A stretch of 64,000 nucleotides of DNA from Nocardioides antri (GCF_008373765.1 NZ_VUJW01000001.1:62189-126188), one strand, 5' to 3'. Shown: positions 26,257-35,337, numbered from the stretch's first letter. The notes: generated from the sequence alone by a model not told the origin. A program made the numbers and translations.

Positions 26257-27276
26257 ATGAGTGCGAGCCGCTGGGCCCGCCGGCTGGAGCAGGCGTGGGA
26301 CGGGGTCCGGCTGCGGCGGACCGGCACCCGAACGCCTGCAGACCTGCGGATCGAGCCGTACGTCGGCCACGGCAGTGATCAAGGGGTGGTGGTGCGCGGC
26401 AGGGTCCTCGACGACCCAGCCCCGTCCGAGGCGGTGGAGGGTGAGGGCGTCGGCGCCGCCGTACGACGCACCTTGCAACAGTTCCTGACCGACGACCTGC
26501 CGGGTGTGCCCCTGCGCGTGACCGTCGCGGGCACGACGGCCGAGACCGCGACCGATGCCGACGGCTACTTCCAGGTGCGCCTGCAGCCCGATCCTGGCCA
26601 GCTGGCCGCCCCGTGGAGCAGCGGGATCGTCGAGCTCGCCGGGGAGTATCGCGGCGTCACCGACCCGATGACCACGCCGTTCGACGTTCTCGTCCCGAGC
26701 CCTGCCGCGAGGTTCGGGGTCATCTCGGACGTCGACGACACGATCCTCGAGACCGGCGTCCAGCGGGTCGGGCGGATGATCCGGCAGACGTTCACCGGGT
26801 CCGCCCTCACCCGCACACCCTTCCCGGGCGCGGCGGAGCTGTACCGCGACCTCTCCGCCGGCATCAACCCGGTGTTCTACGTCTCGTCCAGCCCCTGGAA
26901 CCTGCACAGCTTCCTGGTGGCGTTCATCCGGCACCGCGAGTTCCCGATGGGACCGTTGCTGCTCCGCGACCTGCTCGGCACAGCAGCGGGCCGTGAGCAG
27001 AAGCCGGGTCGCATCCAGGAGGTCCTCGACCTCCACCCTCGGCTGCGGTTCGTTCTCATCGGCGACTCCGGGGAGAAGGATCCCGAGATCTATGCAGCAG
27101 TCGCCAGGGCGAACCCGGGGCGGATCATCGCGATCTACATCCGCGAGGTGCGTCTCGACCCGGGCGACGGTCGGGTCGAGGAGGTCTCGGGCACCTGGAC
27201 CGAGGACGTGCCCTTCGTGGTCGCGGCCGACACCGACGCCGTACGCCGGCACGCGCTGGAGCTCGGTCTTCTCTGA
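26257..27276 (+). CDS. App1-family phosphatidate phosphatase-like protein (DUF2183)
   Basis: The protein has 339 residues. An N-terminal beta-rich domain ([21 protein letters not shown]) is followed by the DUF2183 catalytic core with [10 protein letters not shown] (nucleophile Asp158 and Asp160 of a DxDxT motif). Then come [14 protein letters not shown] and [14 protein letters not shown], the HAD-like motifs. The yeast relative App1 is a Mg-dependent phosphatidate phosphatase; bacterial members are uncharacterised, so the substrate is inferred. No signal peptide is visible. Monocistronic or read into the RemA-like gene 72 nt downstream. Confidence 0.83.
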   Translation: MSASRWARRLEQAWDGVRLRRTGTRTPADLRIEPYVGHGSDQGVVVRGRVLDDPAPSEAVEGEGVGAAVRRTLQQFLTDDLPGVPLRVTVAGTTAETATDADGYFQVRLQPDPGQLAAPWSSGIVELAGEYRGVTDPMTTPFDVLVPSPAARFGVISDVDDTILETGVQRVGRMIRQTFTGSALTRTPFPGAAELYRDLSAGINPVFYVSSSPWNLHSFLVAFIRHREFPMGPLLLRDLLGTAAGREQKPGRIQEVLDLHPRLRFVLIGDSGEKDPEIYAAVARANPGRIIAIYIREVRLDPGDGRVEEVSGTWTEDVPFVVAADTDAVRRHALELGLL

Positions 27277-27348
27277 CCGGCGCCCTCACCCGGGGCGGGC
27301 AGCTCCGCTTGCCCTGCCAGAGGGCGTGGGCAGTGACAAGATGGCCAC

Positions 27349-27699
27349 GTGGCATCGGACTCCCGCATGGTGGCGTTGGGCTTCGGCAAGTTCGCGCGCG
27401 CCGACCGCATCTTCGCCCTGGAGCGGATCGCCGGGAAGGAACGCGGCGACGGCCGCCGCACGCGAGTCTGGATCGACGGGGTCGCCGAGCCCTTGATCGC
27501 GTCCAGGACGGAGACGACGATCCTGCGCGACATGGGTCAGGAGGCCGCCGTCGCCGCACCCGAGCTCGACGAGGCACTGGACCTCGCTGCACGGCTGGCG
27601 GCCGCAGCCGAGGAGGGGCGGGTCGACCTGAGCGACCTGGGACGTCGAGCGCGCCGCCTCCTCGCCACGACCACGTCATCGTCGGCGTCGGAGGGCTAG
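27349..27699 (+). CDS. RemA (DUF370)-like small regulatory protein
   Basis: A 116-residue protein from GTG 27349. Residues 8-60 show the RemA pattern: an LGFGKFARADRIFAL start (compare the IGFGN-x-x-x-ANR start of Bacillus RemA) and GRRTRVWIDGVAEPLIASRTETTI (compare GRRTR...ILSA..PETV). RemA is a DNA-binding, ring-forming regulator of biofilm and osmoprotection genes in Firmicutes. The middle loop is shorter here, and a helical C-terminal tail of about 50 residues is added. It lies 52 nt upstream of a penicillin-binding protein gene. The homology claim rests on reading by eye. Confidence 0.6.
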   Translation: MASDSRMVALGFGKFARADRIFALERIAGKERGDGRRTRVWIDGVAEPLIASRTETTILRDMGQEAAVAAPELDEALDLAARLAAAAEEGRVDLSDLGRRARRLLATTTSSSASEG

Positions 27700-27751
27700 G
27701 ACGCGGTGTTCCCGCGCGAGTAGGCGGTGTCGGTGGGGGTATTGATCCTCT

Positions 27752-29833
27752 GTGACCGCTTCCGCTGATGGGGGCAGCAGAACCAGGGGTGGCGCCATCT
27801 GCCAGCTCACCCGGATGCTGAGCGTCGCGGTCGTGGTGGGCGTGCTCGTCGGTCTCGCCGTCGCTCCGGTCGTGGGCCTGACGGCCATGTTCCTGGCCGA
27901 CGTCACGCGACACTTCCCGGCACCGCTGTCCTTCGAGCCGCTTCCGCAGCGGAGCGAGGTCGTGGACCGGAACGGCGAGACGGTCGCCACCTTCTACCAG
28001 AGGAACCGGGTCGTGGTGACTCTCGACGAGGTCGACCCGCTCCTCGTCGATGCCGTGCTCGCGATCGAGGACAACCGGTTCTTCCAGCACGGGGCGATGG
28101 ATCCGCAGGGCACGATGCGGGCGTTCGTCACCAACCTGCTGCGCCAGGAGCAGGCCCAGGGCGGCTCGTCGATCACCCAACAGCTGGTCAAGCTGACCCT
28201 GGTCGAGCAGGCCGGCTCGCGCCGCGGCCGACTGGAGGCGGTCGAGCCGACGTACGAGCGCAAGGTCGTGGAGCTGCGGCACGCCGCCTGGCTCGAGCAG
28301 AGCCACAGCAAGGAGTGGATCCTCGAGCGCTACCTCAACATCGCCTACTTCGGCGAGGGCGCGTACGGCGTCGAGGTCGCGGCCCAGCACTACTTCTCGC
28401 GGTCGGCCGAGCACCTGTCGTTGCGGCAGGCCGCCCTCCTCGCGGGGCTCGTGAGCCGGCCCGAGGGTCAGGATCCCGTCGAGCAGCCCGGCCGGGCGAA
28501 GGACCGTCGCAACGTCGTGCTGGACCGGATGGCCGAGGTCGGCGTCATCAGCGCCGAGCGGGCTGCCCGGACGAAGGAGCTCGGTCTCGGGCTGCAGGTC
28601 GCCCCGACGCCCAACGGTTGTGTGCGCTCCGCGGCGCCGTTCTTCTGCGACTACCTGCTGGCCTACCTGCTTCGTCAGCCGGCCCTGGGTGTCAGCGAGG
28701 CCGCCAGGGAGGAGCTCCTGCACACAGGCGGCCTGACGATCAGGACCACGGTCGACCTCCGGTTCCAGCGGGCTGCCGAGCAGGCCGCGCGGGCCCACGT
28801 CCGCCCCACCGACCAGGCGATCGGCGCGCTGGCCATGCTCGCCCCGGGCTCGGGCGACGTCCTCGCGCTCGCGCAGTCCCGACCCATGGGCCGGGACCGG
28901 CAGGAGGGCGAGACGTTCCTCAACTACGTCGTCCCGCAGGAGTACGGCGACGCGAACGGCTTCCAGGCCGGGTCCACGTTCAAGGTCTTCGTGCTCGCTG
29001 CGGCGATCGAGCAGGGCATCCCGCTGGACACCGAGATCCGCGCGCCCCAGCGAATCTCCCTGCCGGTCAGCGGGTTCCGCACCTGCCAGGGATATCCGCG
29101 CTCCACCCAGGTGTGGTCGCCCCGGAACTCGACCGGGTCGGGGACGTTCGATCTGTACACCGGCACCCAGCAGTCGGTGAACACCTTCTACGCGCAGCTC
29201 GAGCGCCGCACCGGGTTGTGTAGGCCGTACCGGCTGGCGCGCGCCATGGGCATCCCGCTGACCGACCCGGCGACCCAACAGGTGCCGTCGTTCACCCTCG
29301 GGGTCGTCGACGTCAGTCCGCTCGAGATGGCGGAGGCCTACGCGACCTTCGCGGCGCGCGGACGCCACTGCGCTGCCCGGCCGGTCACGGAGGTCCTCGA
29401 CGCGGAGGGGCAGGTGCTCGACAGCTACTCCGCCGATTGCCGGAGGATCCTGGATCCCGGCGTGGCGGACGCGGTCAACGACGTCCTGCGCGGAGTGCAG
29501 GAGACCGGTGGCTTCGGCTACGAGGCGGGGCTGGGCCTGGACCAGCAGTCAGCTGCGAAGACCGGCACGACCGACGAGAACCGGTCGGTCTGGTTCATCG
29601 GCTACACGCCGAACCTCGCGGCCGCCGCAATGCTCGCGGGCGCTGACGACGACGGGCACTGGCGGACCCTCAACCGACAGGTCATCGGCGGCGAGTTCGT
29701 CTCCGAGGCGTTCGGCAGCACGCACGCCGGCCCGATCTGGGGAGATGCGATGAAGGCGGTGGAGCAGTGGCTCCCCGACACCACGTTCACTCCGCCCCCT
29801 CGTCGCTACCCGCCCGAGCCAGAGCAACCCTGA
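27752..29833 (+). CDS. Class A penicillin-binding protein (transglycosylase/transpeptidase)
   Basis: A 693-residue protein from GTG 27752. A single membrane helix (about residues 22-50) follows a short cytosolic start. The GT51 domain has the catalytic Glu106 in EDNRFFQHGA and GGSSITQQLVKLTL. The transpeptidase domain carries S408-T-F-K411, S475-V-N477 and K603-T-G605, all three active-site motifs. It polymerises and cross-links peptidoglycan. Four extra cysteines in the transpeptidase half (CVRSAAPFFC, CQG, LCR) suggest extracytoplasmic disulfides, a known trait of actinobacterial PBPs. No PASTA domain. Confidence 0.93.
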   Translation: MTASADGGSRTRGGAICQLTRMLSVAVVVGVLVGLAVAPVVGLTAMFLADVTRHFPAPLSFEPLPQRSEVVDRNGETVATFYQRNRVVVTLDEVDPLLVDAVLAIEDNRFFQHGAMDPQGTMRAFVTNLLRQEQAQGGSSITQQLVKLTLVEQAGSRRGRLEAVEPTYERKVVELRHAAWLEQSHSKEWILERYLNIAYFGEGAYGVEVAAQHYFSRSAEHLSLRQAALLAGLVSRPEGQDPVEQPGRAKDRRNVVLDRMAEVGVISAERAARTKELGLGLQVAPTPNGCVRSAAPFFCDYLLAYLLRQPALGVSEAAREELLHTGGLTIRTTVDLRFQRAAEQAARAHVRPTDQAIGALAMLAPGSGDVLALAQSRPMGRDRQEGETFLNYVVPQEYGDANGFQAGSTFKVFVLAAAIEQGIPLDTEIRAPQRISLPVSGFRTCQGYPRSTQVWSPRNSTGSGTFDLYTGTQQSVNTFYAQLERRTGLCRPYRLARAMGIPLTDPATQQVPSFTLGVVDVSPLEMAEAYATFAARGRHCAARPVTEVLDAEGQVLDSYSADCRRILDPGVADAVNDVLRGVQETGGFGYEAGLGLDQQSAAKTGTTDENRSVWFIGYTPNLAAAAMLAGADDDGHWRTLNRQVIGGEFVSEAFGSTHAGPIWGDAMKAVEQWLPDTTFTPPPRRYPPEPEQP

Positions 29834-29855
29834 CACCCCATCGCCCCGTCGCGCG

Positions 29856-30296
29856 TCAGCCGAGCTGCTCGAACAGGGACACGATGATCCCCTCCGGCCC
29901 GCGCACGTAGGCCATCCGCACGCTGCCCTCGTACTCGCCGATGCCGCCGACCAGCCCGTAGCCGTCCGCAGCCACCGCGTCGATCGCCGCCTGCAGGTCG
30001 CCGACCTCGAAGGACACGTTGCGCAGACCCAGCTCATTGGCCATCGCCTCGGGCGATCCGGGCACGTGGTCGGGCGTGACGAACCTGGCGAGCTCCAACC
30101 GGGCTCCACCCTCGGGCGGCCGCAGCATCGCGAGCTCACAGTGCGCGCCCGGGATGCCGCAGACGGTCTCCACGAACTCGCCCTCCACCGACCCAGTGCC
30201 CTCGACCTCGAAACCCAGCCCGACGAAGAACGCCGTCACCGACTCGAGGTCCGCGACGGTGATGCCGACATGGTCGAAGCGCTTCACGTGTGCCAT
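29856..30296 (-). CDS. VOC (glyoxalase/dioxygenase superfamily) protein
   Basis: A 146-residue protein; ATG 30296 is chosen because GAGG lies 9 nt upstream, though ATGs at 30305 and 30365 are in frame. Two beta-alpha-beta-beta-beta repeats are visible: KRFDHVGITVADLESVTAFFVGLGFEVEG and LRNVSFEVGDLQAAIDAVAADGYGLVGG. Metal-ligand candidates are His near the start (FDHVG), Glu in RLELARF and Glu in GIIVSLFEQ. Function may be a lactoylglutathione-lyase-like or antibiotic-binding activity; the family alone does not decide. Confidence 0.8.
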   Translation of the reverse strand: MAHVKRFDHVGITVADLESVTAFFVGLGFEVEGTGSVEGEFVETVCGIPGAHCELAMLRPPEGGARLELARFVTPDHVPGSPEAMANELGLRNVSFEVGDLQAAIDAVAADGYGLVGGIGEYEGSVRMAYVRGPEGIIVSLFEQLG

Positions 30297-30687
30297 GTGA
30301 TACATCCTCAGGTGCTGAGCTGGTGGGGTCGATGCTGGGACGGAGCCGGGCTGGGATCTCGACATGCTCGAGCCGCGAACCTGTAATAGCGGGCGACGGG
30401 ATGCAGAGACGGTCGCCGGCCCTCACGCTCGGGCAGTGGCTACGACACCCGGGCAGCGGCCGAACCGACAACTACCGTGGAGCTGTAGTCACTACCCGGG
30501 TGGTCGACCACCCGGACAGGGACCACAACGCCCGGGCAGTCCGCGGCGTCGGGCGCTTCTCGGCAGTAGAGGGCGGATCGAGCAGTCCGACAGGCGGCGC
30601 AATGTCGCACTTCGAATCCGCGCAACTGCGCACCACGGCAGATCGGCGAGTGCGAATCGCACAGTGCGCGGAAGAGGTCGGCCACGG
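30297..30687. other. 391-nt non-coding region rich in CCCGGG and inverted repeats
   Basis: Between the GNAT gene and the VOC gene (both minus strand) I find no credible coding frame. CCCGGGCAG occurs at 30448-30456 and 30531-30539, and CCCGGG also at 30495-30500 within the 20-bp palindrome. GTGCGA-a-TCGCAC (30650-30662) is a second inverted repeat close to the 3' end of the GNAT gene. The motif TTCGAATC near 30611 is not part of a tRNA. The stretch may hold a regulator site for the VOC gene or decayed sequence. Confidence 0.5.
30496..30515. promoter_or_regulatory. 20-bp perfect palindrome
   Basis: CCGGGTGGTCGACCACCCGG is a perfect self-complementary 20-mer, about 200 nt upstream of the VOC start. 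It looks like a dimeric-repressor operator (TetR or GntR size). No cognate regulator gene is adjacent. It could also form a cruciform or an RNA hairpin. Confidence 0.5.
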
Positions 30688-31281
30688 TCAGGAGGGGTCA
30701 CTCAGGCGTCGCCGCACCACGCGCCGCCGCAGGGTGGGGGAGGCGACCACCTCATAGCCGGCCTCGAGGAAGACCTGCACCAGGCCGACTGAAGCCTCGT
30801 CCCAGATCACGGACCGGCCTGACGGCGGCTCGATCGGGTAGCCCTCCAGGACGTGAGCGCCGACCTGCTGGCCGTACTCGACGGTGGCAGCGGCGAGCTC
30901 GTAGGTCAGGCCGGACTGGCGCCATCCTGTGCGCACGACGAAGCAGGTGACTGACCAGACCCCTGGCAACTCAGGGTCCATCCGCATCCACGGCTGCTTC
31001 CTGCTCCATAGCCTGGGATAGTTCGCACGCTGCTCGACCGCCACCCAGCCGGCTGGCTCGCCGTCGACGTATCCGATCAGCCCGGACGTCGGTCCGGTGG
31101 TGCCGCAGGCGGTCTGCTCGAGCAGCGCGGCGTCTCTCTGCTCCTGGGTGGTGTCGCGCCAGATCCACCCCGGCACCTTCAGGGCCTGGCAGCGGCACTT
31201 GCGGGCGCCACCGGTGGCGAAGACCGCCTCCACGTCCTCGGCTGCTGCTCGGTTGGCCGGGAGCCAGGTGAACTCAGGCAT
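30688..31281 (-). CDS. GNAT family N-acetyltransferase
   Basis: The protein has 197 residues. It starts MPEFTWLPANRAAAEDVEAVFA and has a Cys-rich patch (GGARKCRCQALKVPGWIW, about residues 24-41). Then comes LIGYVDGEPAGWVAVEQRANYPRL, and the acetyl-CoA-binding A motif around FVVRTGWRQSGLTYELAAATVEYGQQVGAHVLEGYP (about 114-149). The pattern matches a group of GNAT proteins that read CRCQ near the N-terminus; the substrate is not known. It stands alone, with 120 nt before the DUF3099 gene. Confidence 0.78.
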   Translation of the reverse strand: MPEFTWLPANRAAAEDVEAVFATGGARKCRCQALKVPGWIWRDTTQEQRDAALLEQTACGTTGPTSGLIGYVDGEPAGWVAVEQRANYPRLWSRKQPWMRMDPELPGVWSVTCFVVRTGWRQSGLTYELAAATVEYGQQVGAHVLEGYPIEPPSGRSVIWDEASVGLVQVFLEAGYEVVASPTLRRRVVRRRLSDPS

Positions 31282-31401
31282 GCCGCGACTCTAGGACCCG
31301 CCGGACTCCGTCCACCGGACAATCTGGAGCCGACCGGATGCCGCAGGTCCCGTTGCAGCACGGCCGGTTTCCTACACCTAGCCGAGTCGCCCCGCTCGTC
31401 G

Positions 31402-31647
31402 TCAATGGTCCTCGCCCCAGTTGGCCACGATCACGGCGATCGGTGGGAGCACTGCAGCGACGACGGACATGACCACCGCTGCGGTCGTCGACCACAACCG
31501 GACCACGTTCCAGGCCAGCAGAATCAGCACGAGGCAAACGCCCATCAGGGCGAAGTACCACCGCTGACGCCGGCGCAGCCGTTCGCTCTGCGGCCAGCGC
31601 ACACCACTGCCTGTGACGCGCTGGTGTCGTCTCATCGCCTCCACCAT
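31402..31647 (-). CDS. DUF3099-like small membrane protein
   Basis: An 81-residue protein from ATG 31647 (ATGs at 31635 and 31680 are alternatives; none has a strong ribosome site). A basic N-terminus (ERLRRRQRWYFALMG) leads into two membrane helices: about residues 32-50 (GVCLVLILLAWNVVRLW) and 53-75 (TAAVVMSVVAAVLPPIAVIVAN). The RRYF-MG-CLVL-VVRLWS pattern matches the actinobacterial DUF3099 family. Function unknown. Confidence 0.6.
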   Translation of the reverse strand: MVEAMRRHQRVTGSGVRWPQSERLRRRQRWYFALMGVCLVLILLAWNVVRLWSTTAAVVMSVVAAVLPPIAVIVANWGEDH

Positions 31648-31753
31648 CTCACCCTGACCGCCAAGAATGCGGCCCGGCATCGACGTCGGTGAGGTGCTCG
31701 TCGAGCTGCCTGGCCGTGGTCAGACCTTCGACTCCGGGAGTAGCGTGCGGTTG

Positions 31754-31942
31754 ATGAGCGAGCAGGAGCCGAGCGTCGACGAGCGGGACTGGCCGAAGAG
31801 GTGCCCGCACTGCCAAACCGAGCTGCAGACCGCGACCCAGGGTTTCAATCCGGCAGGTGAGGACGACATCGATCACGGCGAGATGGGTGAAGTCCTTGCC
31901 GTCGATTTCTGTCCCAACCCGGACTGCCCCGGCAAAGACTGA
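31754..31942 (+). CDS. Mini zinc-ribbon protein
   Basis: A 62-residue protein from ATG 31754. CPHCQ near residue 16 and CPNPDC near 57 give four cysteines in the spacing of a zinc ribbon, with an acidic stretch (GEDDIDHGEMGEV) between them. No longer family was recognised. It lies divergent from the DUF3099 gene. Small size makes the call tentative; the paired CxxC-type motifs in frame are the main support. Confidence 0.5.
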   Translation: MSEQEPSVDERDWPKRCPHCQTELQTATQGFNPAGEDDIDHGEMGEVLAVDFCPNPDCPGKD

Positions 31943-32099
31943 TCCCCCGCGGGCTCCACCTGACCAGTGAGGCAAGACCGGCCCGGCTCTCGTCTTCCAA
32001 GGCCCCCGGCCCGGCATGGGCGTGCGCAAGCCGAGGCGCCAACGCGGCGAAGGACGCGGGGCCGCGGTCCACGGGCGGGCGTTCCGATAAGCGGCAGCG

Positions 32100-33581
32100 T
32101 CAGCGAGGCGTCACGACCACCCGCCCGGCAAGCGCCCCCGCGGCCTGCCGTACGACGAGGACCGGCGCGTCCGGCGCGGAGACGACGCGGCCTCCGGTGA
32201 CGGTGGCGCGGTAGCCGTCGCCGTACACGAGGGTGGGTACGGCGATCCGCGTGATCGCACCGCCGCCGAAGCGGCCCGGCAGCGAGCCGGCGCGGGCCGT
32301 CGTCCACGACGTGACGAACCGCTGGGTGGAGCGGTCGAAGTCCCACCGGGCGGGGGTGCCGGCCACGACCAGCGGGTGCGGGGTGACCAGCGCAGCGAGC
32401 TTGGCGTGGTCGATGTTGTCGCCGGCGGGGGTCTTCGCCGGGTCGAGCACGAGCGCCTGCTCGGCGCCCGGACCGGTGGTGGTCGGGTCGTCGCAGCCGC
32501 AGTAGGCCCAGTACTGCCAGCCGAACCGGTGCGCGGCGGCGCGGTCGACCATGTCGCGCAGGACTGTGGCGTCGGTCGTGGCGCCGAACTCCGTCAGCAG
32601 CGGCGTGTCACGGGTCCGCGCCAGCTGCGCCTCGGCGTTCTGCCACACCAGGTCGTCGAAGGCCGAGCAGGTGAGGTCCTGGACCGGCGTGCCCTCGAGC
32701 CCGACGTCGGCGGTGAGGCAGTAGTCGTGGAAGGAGAAGCCGAGGTCCGCGCCGGTCGGTGAGACGTGGGTGCGGGCGCCGTTGTTGAAGAGCACGTGCG
32801 GCTCGTAGAAGATCGGCGTCCGCCGGTCGACCTCGCGGATGGCGTCGATGGCCCGCTGCGAGAAGGCCTCGAGCTGGGCGTCGAACAACGGGCAGCCCAG
32901 CGGGTTGGCGCAGAGCTCCCAGAGGGTGCCCGGCCACGGCTCGTTGAAAAGGTCGAATCCCATCACTCCCGGTGTGTCGAGGAAGTACGACGCGACGTGC
33001 CGCCAGGCGGCGGCGTACCGGTCCTGGAGGCCGACCCCGCCCGGGCCGGGGTCGTTGGCCCAGAAGTGGTCGAACGCCCGCATCAGGGCCACCTGCGCGA
33101 AGTAGTTGTAGGGGAAGCCGAGCTGCGGCTGGGCCGGGAGGCCGTCGTCCTGGACGGCCCAGTCGGGCGCGCCCTCGCCCTGGAACCGCTCGTTGAAGAG
33201 GTCCTGGTGGAAGTCGAGCATCACGTGGATGCCGGCGGCGGCGAGCACCTCGGTAGTCCGGCGGATCCGGGCGAGGTAGGCGTCGTCGTACACGCCGGGC
33301 TCGGGCTCGACGGCCTTCCAGATCACGCCGAGGCGGACGGTGGTGAAGCCCTGCCGGACGAGGAAGCGGGCGTCGTCGGCGCCGAAGCCCACGGCGTCGG
33401 GGGCGTACGGCGGCCGCTTGTAGACCATGTTGACGCCGTGCAGGACCAGCACCCGACCCTGCGGGTCGACGAGGAACCGACCCTCGGTGCTCGGTCGGGG
33501 TGCGGGGTCGCCCGCGGCTGGGGCCGCGAGCAGCACGCTCAGGAGGAGGGCGACGACGAGCCTCGGGATCCGGCGCAGCAC
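32100..33581 (-). CDS. Secreted GH5 glycosidase, endoglycoceramidase-like
   Basis: A 493-residue protein with a signal peptide (MLRRIPRLVVALLLSVLLAAPAAG). The GH5 barrel starts GRVLVLHGVNMVYKRPPYAP and has HVMLDFHQDLFNERFQ. The acid/base Glu lies in GFDLFNEPWPGT, HVLFNNGARTHVSP occurs in the middle and the nucleophile Glu in LLTEFGAT. A C-terminal beta-rich domain of about 100 residues follows. The HQDLFNE and NEPWPG motifs place it with endoglycosylceramidases, which cut the glycan-ceramide bond of glycosphingolipids; in a soil actinobacterium the target may be fungal or eukaryotic glycolipid. Convergent with the zinc-ribbon gene. Confidence 0.85.
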   Translation of the reverse strand: MLRRIPRLVVALLLSVLLAAPAAGDPAPRPSTEGRFLVDPQGRVLVLHGVNMVYKRPPYAPDAVGFGADDARFLVRQGFTTVRLGVIWKAVEPEPGVYDDAYLARIRRTTEVLAAAGIHVMLDFHQDLFNERFQGEGAPDWAVQDDGLPAQPQLGFPYNYFAQVALMRAFDHFWANDPGPGGVGLQDRYAAAWRHVASYFLDTPGVMGFDLFNEPWPGTLWELCANPLGCPLFDAQLEAFSQRAIDAIREVDRRTPIFYEPHVLFNNGARTHVSPTGADLGFSFHDYCLTADVGLEGTPVQDLTCSAFDDLVWQNAEAQLARTRDTPLLTEFGATTDATVLRDMVDRAAAHRFGWQYWAYCGCDDPTTTGPGAEQALVLDPAKTPAGDNIDHAKLAALVTPHPLVVAGTPARWDFDRSTQRFVTSWTTARAGSLPGRFGGGAITRIAVPTLVYGDGYRATVTGGRVVSAPDAPVLVVRQAAGALAGRVVVTPR

Positions 33582-33675
33582 AGCAGGTCAAACGACCTGC
33601 TTGCGGCGGGGTCACGGGAACCACCAGAACCGGGCGCGCATCGTGCGCGATGATCTCCCGGTGGTCGAGGAGCCG

Positions 33676-34827
33676 ATGCCGCCGTTGCTGACCCCCGCGT
33701 TCGTCGCGCTCGGTCTCGCCGACCTCGCCTACTTCGTGTCGGTCGGGATCGCGATCCACACCCTCCCGCTCTACGCCGTCGGCCCGGTCGGGTCCGACGA
33801 GGCCGGCGCCGGACTGGCGTTCGGGGCGTTCGGCATCACCGCGCTGATCTGCCGCCCGATCGCCGGCCGGCTGTCCGACGTCCACGGCCGCATCCCGCTG
33901 CTGGTCGGCGGGGCGCTGCTGGCGGCCGCCGGCATGGTGTTGCTGCCGTACGTCGACACCCTGGTCGCCGTCGTCGCGATCCGCCTGCTCCAGGGCGTGG
34001 CCGAGGCCGCGTTCTTCGTCGCCGGCTTCGCGCTGCTGGCCGACCTCGCGCCGCCGGAACGGCTCGGCGAGGCGCTGAGCTACAACTCGCTCGGCCTCTA
34101 CCTCGGCATCGCGTTCGGCCCGCCGCTCGGCGAGTTCGTCGAGGAGCAGTGGGGCTTCACCGCTGCGTGGTGGGTGGCCGGCGTGCTGGCAGCGGCTGCG
34201 GCCGTCATCATCCGGTGGGTGCCGGAGGCCGCCCGGCTCGACAGCGACGGCCACGGCAAGCTCATCCACCGTCCCGGGATCCCGGCCTCGCTCGGCTTCT
34301 TCGCGTCGCTCGCGGCCATCAGCGGCTTCCTCGCCTTCGCCTCGCTCTGGTCCGCCGACGTGGGGATGGAGAACACCTCGATCCCGCTCGTCGTCTACGG
34401 CGTCGTCGTCGTGGTGTGCCGGGTCGTCTTCGCCCGGGTGCCCGACCGGCTGCCGTCGCTGCCGCTGGGCGCGGCGTCGCTGGTCGCGATCGCGGTCGGC
34501 CTCGCCCTGCTGACGGGCTGGCGGTCGCCGACCGGCCTGCTGGTCGGGGTCGTCGTCATGGCGGTGGGTGTGACGTTCTCGACCCCGGCGTTCTTCGCTG
34601 CGATCTTCGCGACGGCGAGCCCGGCCGAGCGAGGCGCCGCCGCGGGCACCGCGTCGGCCTTCATCGACCTCGGGCTCGGCTTCGGCCCGATCGCCCTCGG
34701 CCTGGTGGCGCGGGAGCAGGGGCTCCCGTGGGCGTTCGGCGTCGGCTGCGGGATCGCGCTGGCGGGCGCCGCCTGGACCGCTCTCCTGGCAGTCCGGACC
34801 TCCACTCAGCCGAGCTTGCGCAGCTGA
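33676..34827 (+). CDS. Major facilitator superfamily transporter
   Basis: A 383-residue protein from ATG 33676 (GAGGAG just upstream). About 11-12 hydrophobic segments are visible. The MFS loop 2-3 motif appears as GRLSDVHGRIPLLVGG near residue 65, and RLLQGVAEAAFFVAGFALLADLAPPERLGEALSYNSLGLYLG follows. Probably a drug or metabolite exporter. Substrate unknown; it may be unrelated to the GH5 gene divergent from it (94-nt gap). It overlaps the convergent thioesterase gene by 22 nt. Confidence 0.83.
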   Translation: MPPLLTPAFVALGLADLAYFVSVGIAIHTLPLYAVGPVGSDEAGAGLAFGAFGITALICRPIAGRLSDVHGRIPLLVGGALLAAAGMVLLPYVDTLVAVVAIRLLQGVAEAAFFVAGFALLADLAPPERLGEALSYNSLGLYLGIAFGPPLGEFVEEQWGFTAAWWVAGVLAAAAAVIIRWVPEAARLDSDGHGKLIHRPGIPASLGFFASLAAISGFLAFASLWSADVGMENTSIPLVVYGVVVVVCRVVFARVPDRLPSLPLGAASLVAIAVGLALLTGWRSPTGLLVGVVVMAVGVTFSTPAFFAAIFATASPAERGAAAGTASAFIDLGLGFGPIALGLVAREQGLPWAFGVGCGIALAGAAWTALLAVRTSTQPSLRS

Positions 34828-35285
34828 TAGAGGCCGCGGGTGGTGGCGACGACGTTGCCCTGCCCGTCGGTGATCTCGGCGTAGAGGACGAACTCCGACT
34901 TGCCCTTCTCAAGGGCCTCGCGCCGCACGCGCTCGGCCTCCTCGGGCGCCAGCCGCGCCGTCGCGGTCACGTCGCCGAGAGCCGGCTTGAGGAACTTGAT
35001 CTCCGATGACTTCACGAGCGGCACGTAGCCCGCGAGCTCACCCTCGAGGTCGAACGTCGTCCGCGGGATGAGACCGCCCAGGAGCTCGGCCGCAGTGAAC
35101 AGGGACCCGGCGTAGAGCACGCCGAAGTGGTTGCCGTTCGGGCCGGCAGGCAGCTCGACCGTCGCGTGTCCCACGCCCCCGTCGAGGACCCGGATGCCCA
35201 TGGCGCCCACGATCGGGATGGCGTCGTGGATGTGGGCGGTCGCATCGTCGAGGGACATCGGTCCGCTAGCGTCGGTGTCTGGCAT
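34806..35285 (-). CDS. Hotdog-fold thioesterase (PaaI/YiiD C-terminal-like)
   Basis: A 159-residue protein from ATG 35285 (a shorter start, MSLDD, lies at 35258). A single hotdog domain: an N-terminal helix with AIPIVGAMGIRVLDGGVGHATVELPAGPNGNHFGVLYAGSLFTAAELLGG, then SSEIKFLKPALGDVTATARL. The NHFGVLYAGS segment holds the catalytic Asn/Gly-type loop of the family. It probably hydrolyses an acyl-CoA. It is divergent from the quinone oxidoreductase gene and overlaps the MFS gene at the 3' end. Confidence 0.82.
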   Translation of the reverse strand: MPDTDASGPMSLDDATAHIHDAIPIVGAMGIRVLDGGVGHATVELPAGPNGNHFGVLYAGSLFTAAELLGGLIPRTTFDLEGELAGYVPLVKSSEIKFLKPALGDVTATARLAPEEAERVRREALEKGKSEFVLYAEITDGQGNVVATTRGLYQLRKLG

Positions 35286-35337
35286 GGGAGGAACCTTGCC
35301 AGTGCAACTGTCACGATGGAAGGGCGGCCCCCCGGGC

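Noticed and set aside
30608-30622. TTCGAATC resembling a tRNA T-loop
   Set aside because: The flanking bases do not form a 5-bp T stem, and no acceptor or anticodon arm could be built on either strand.
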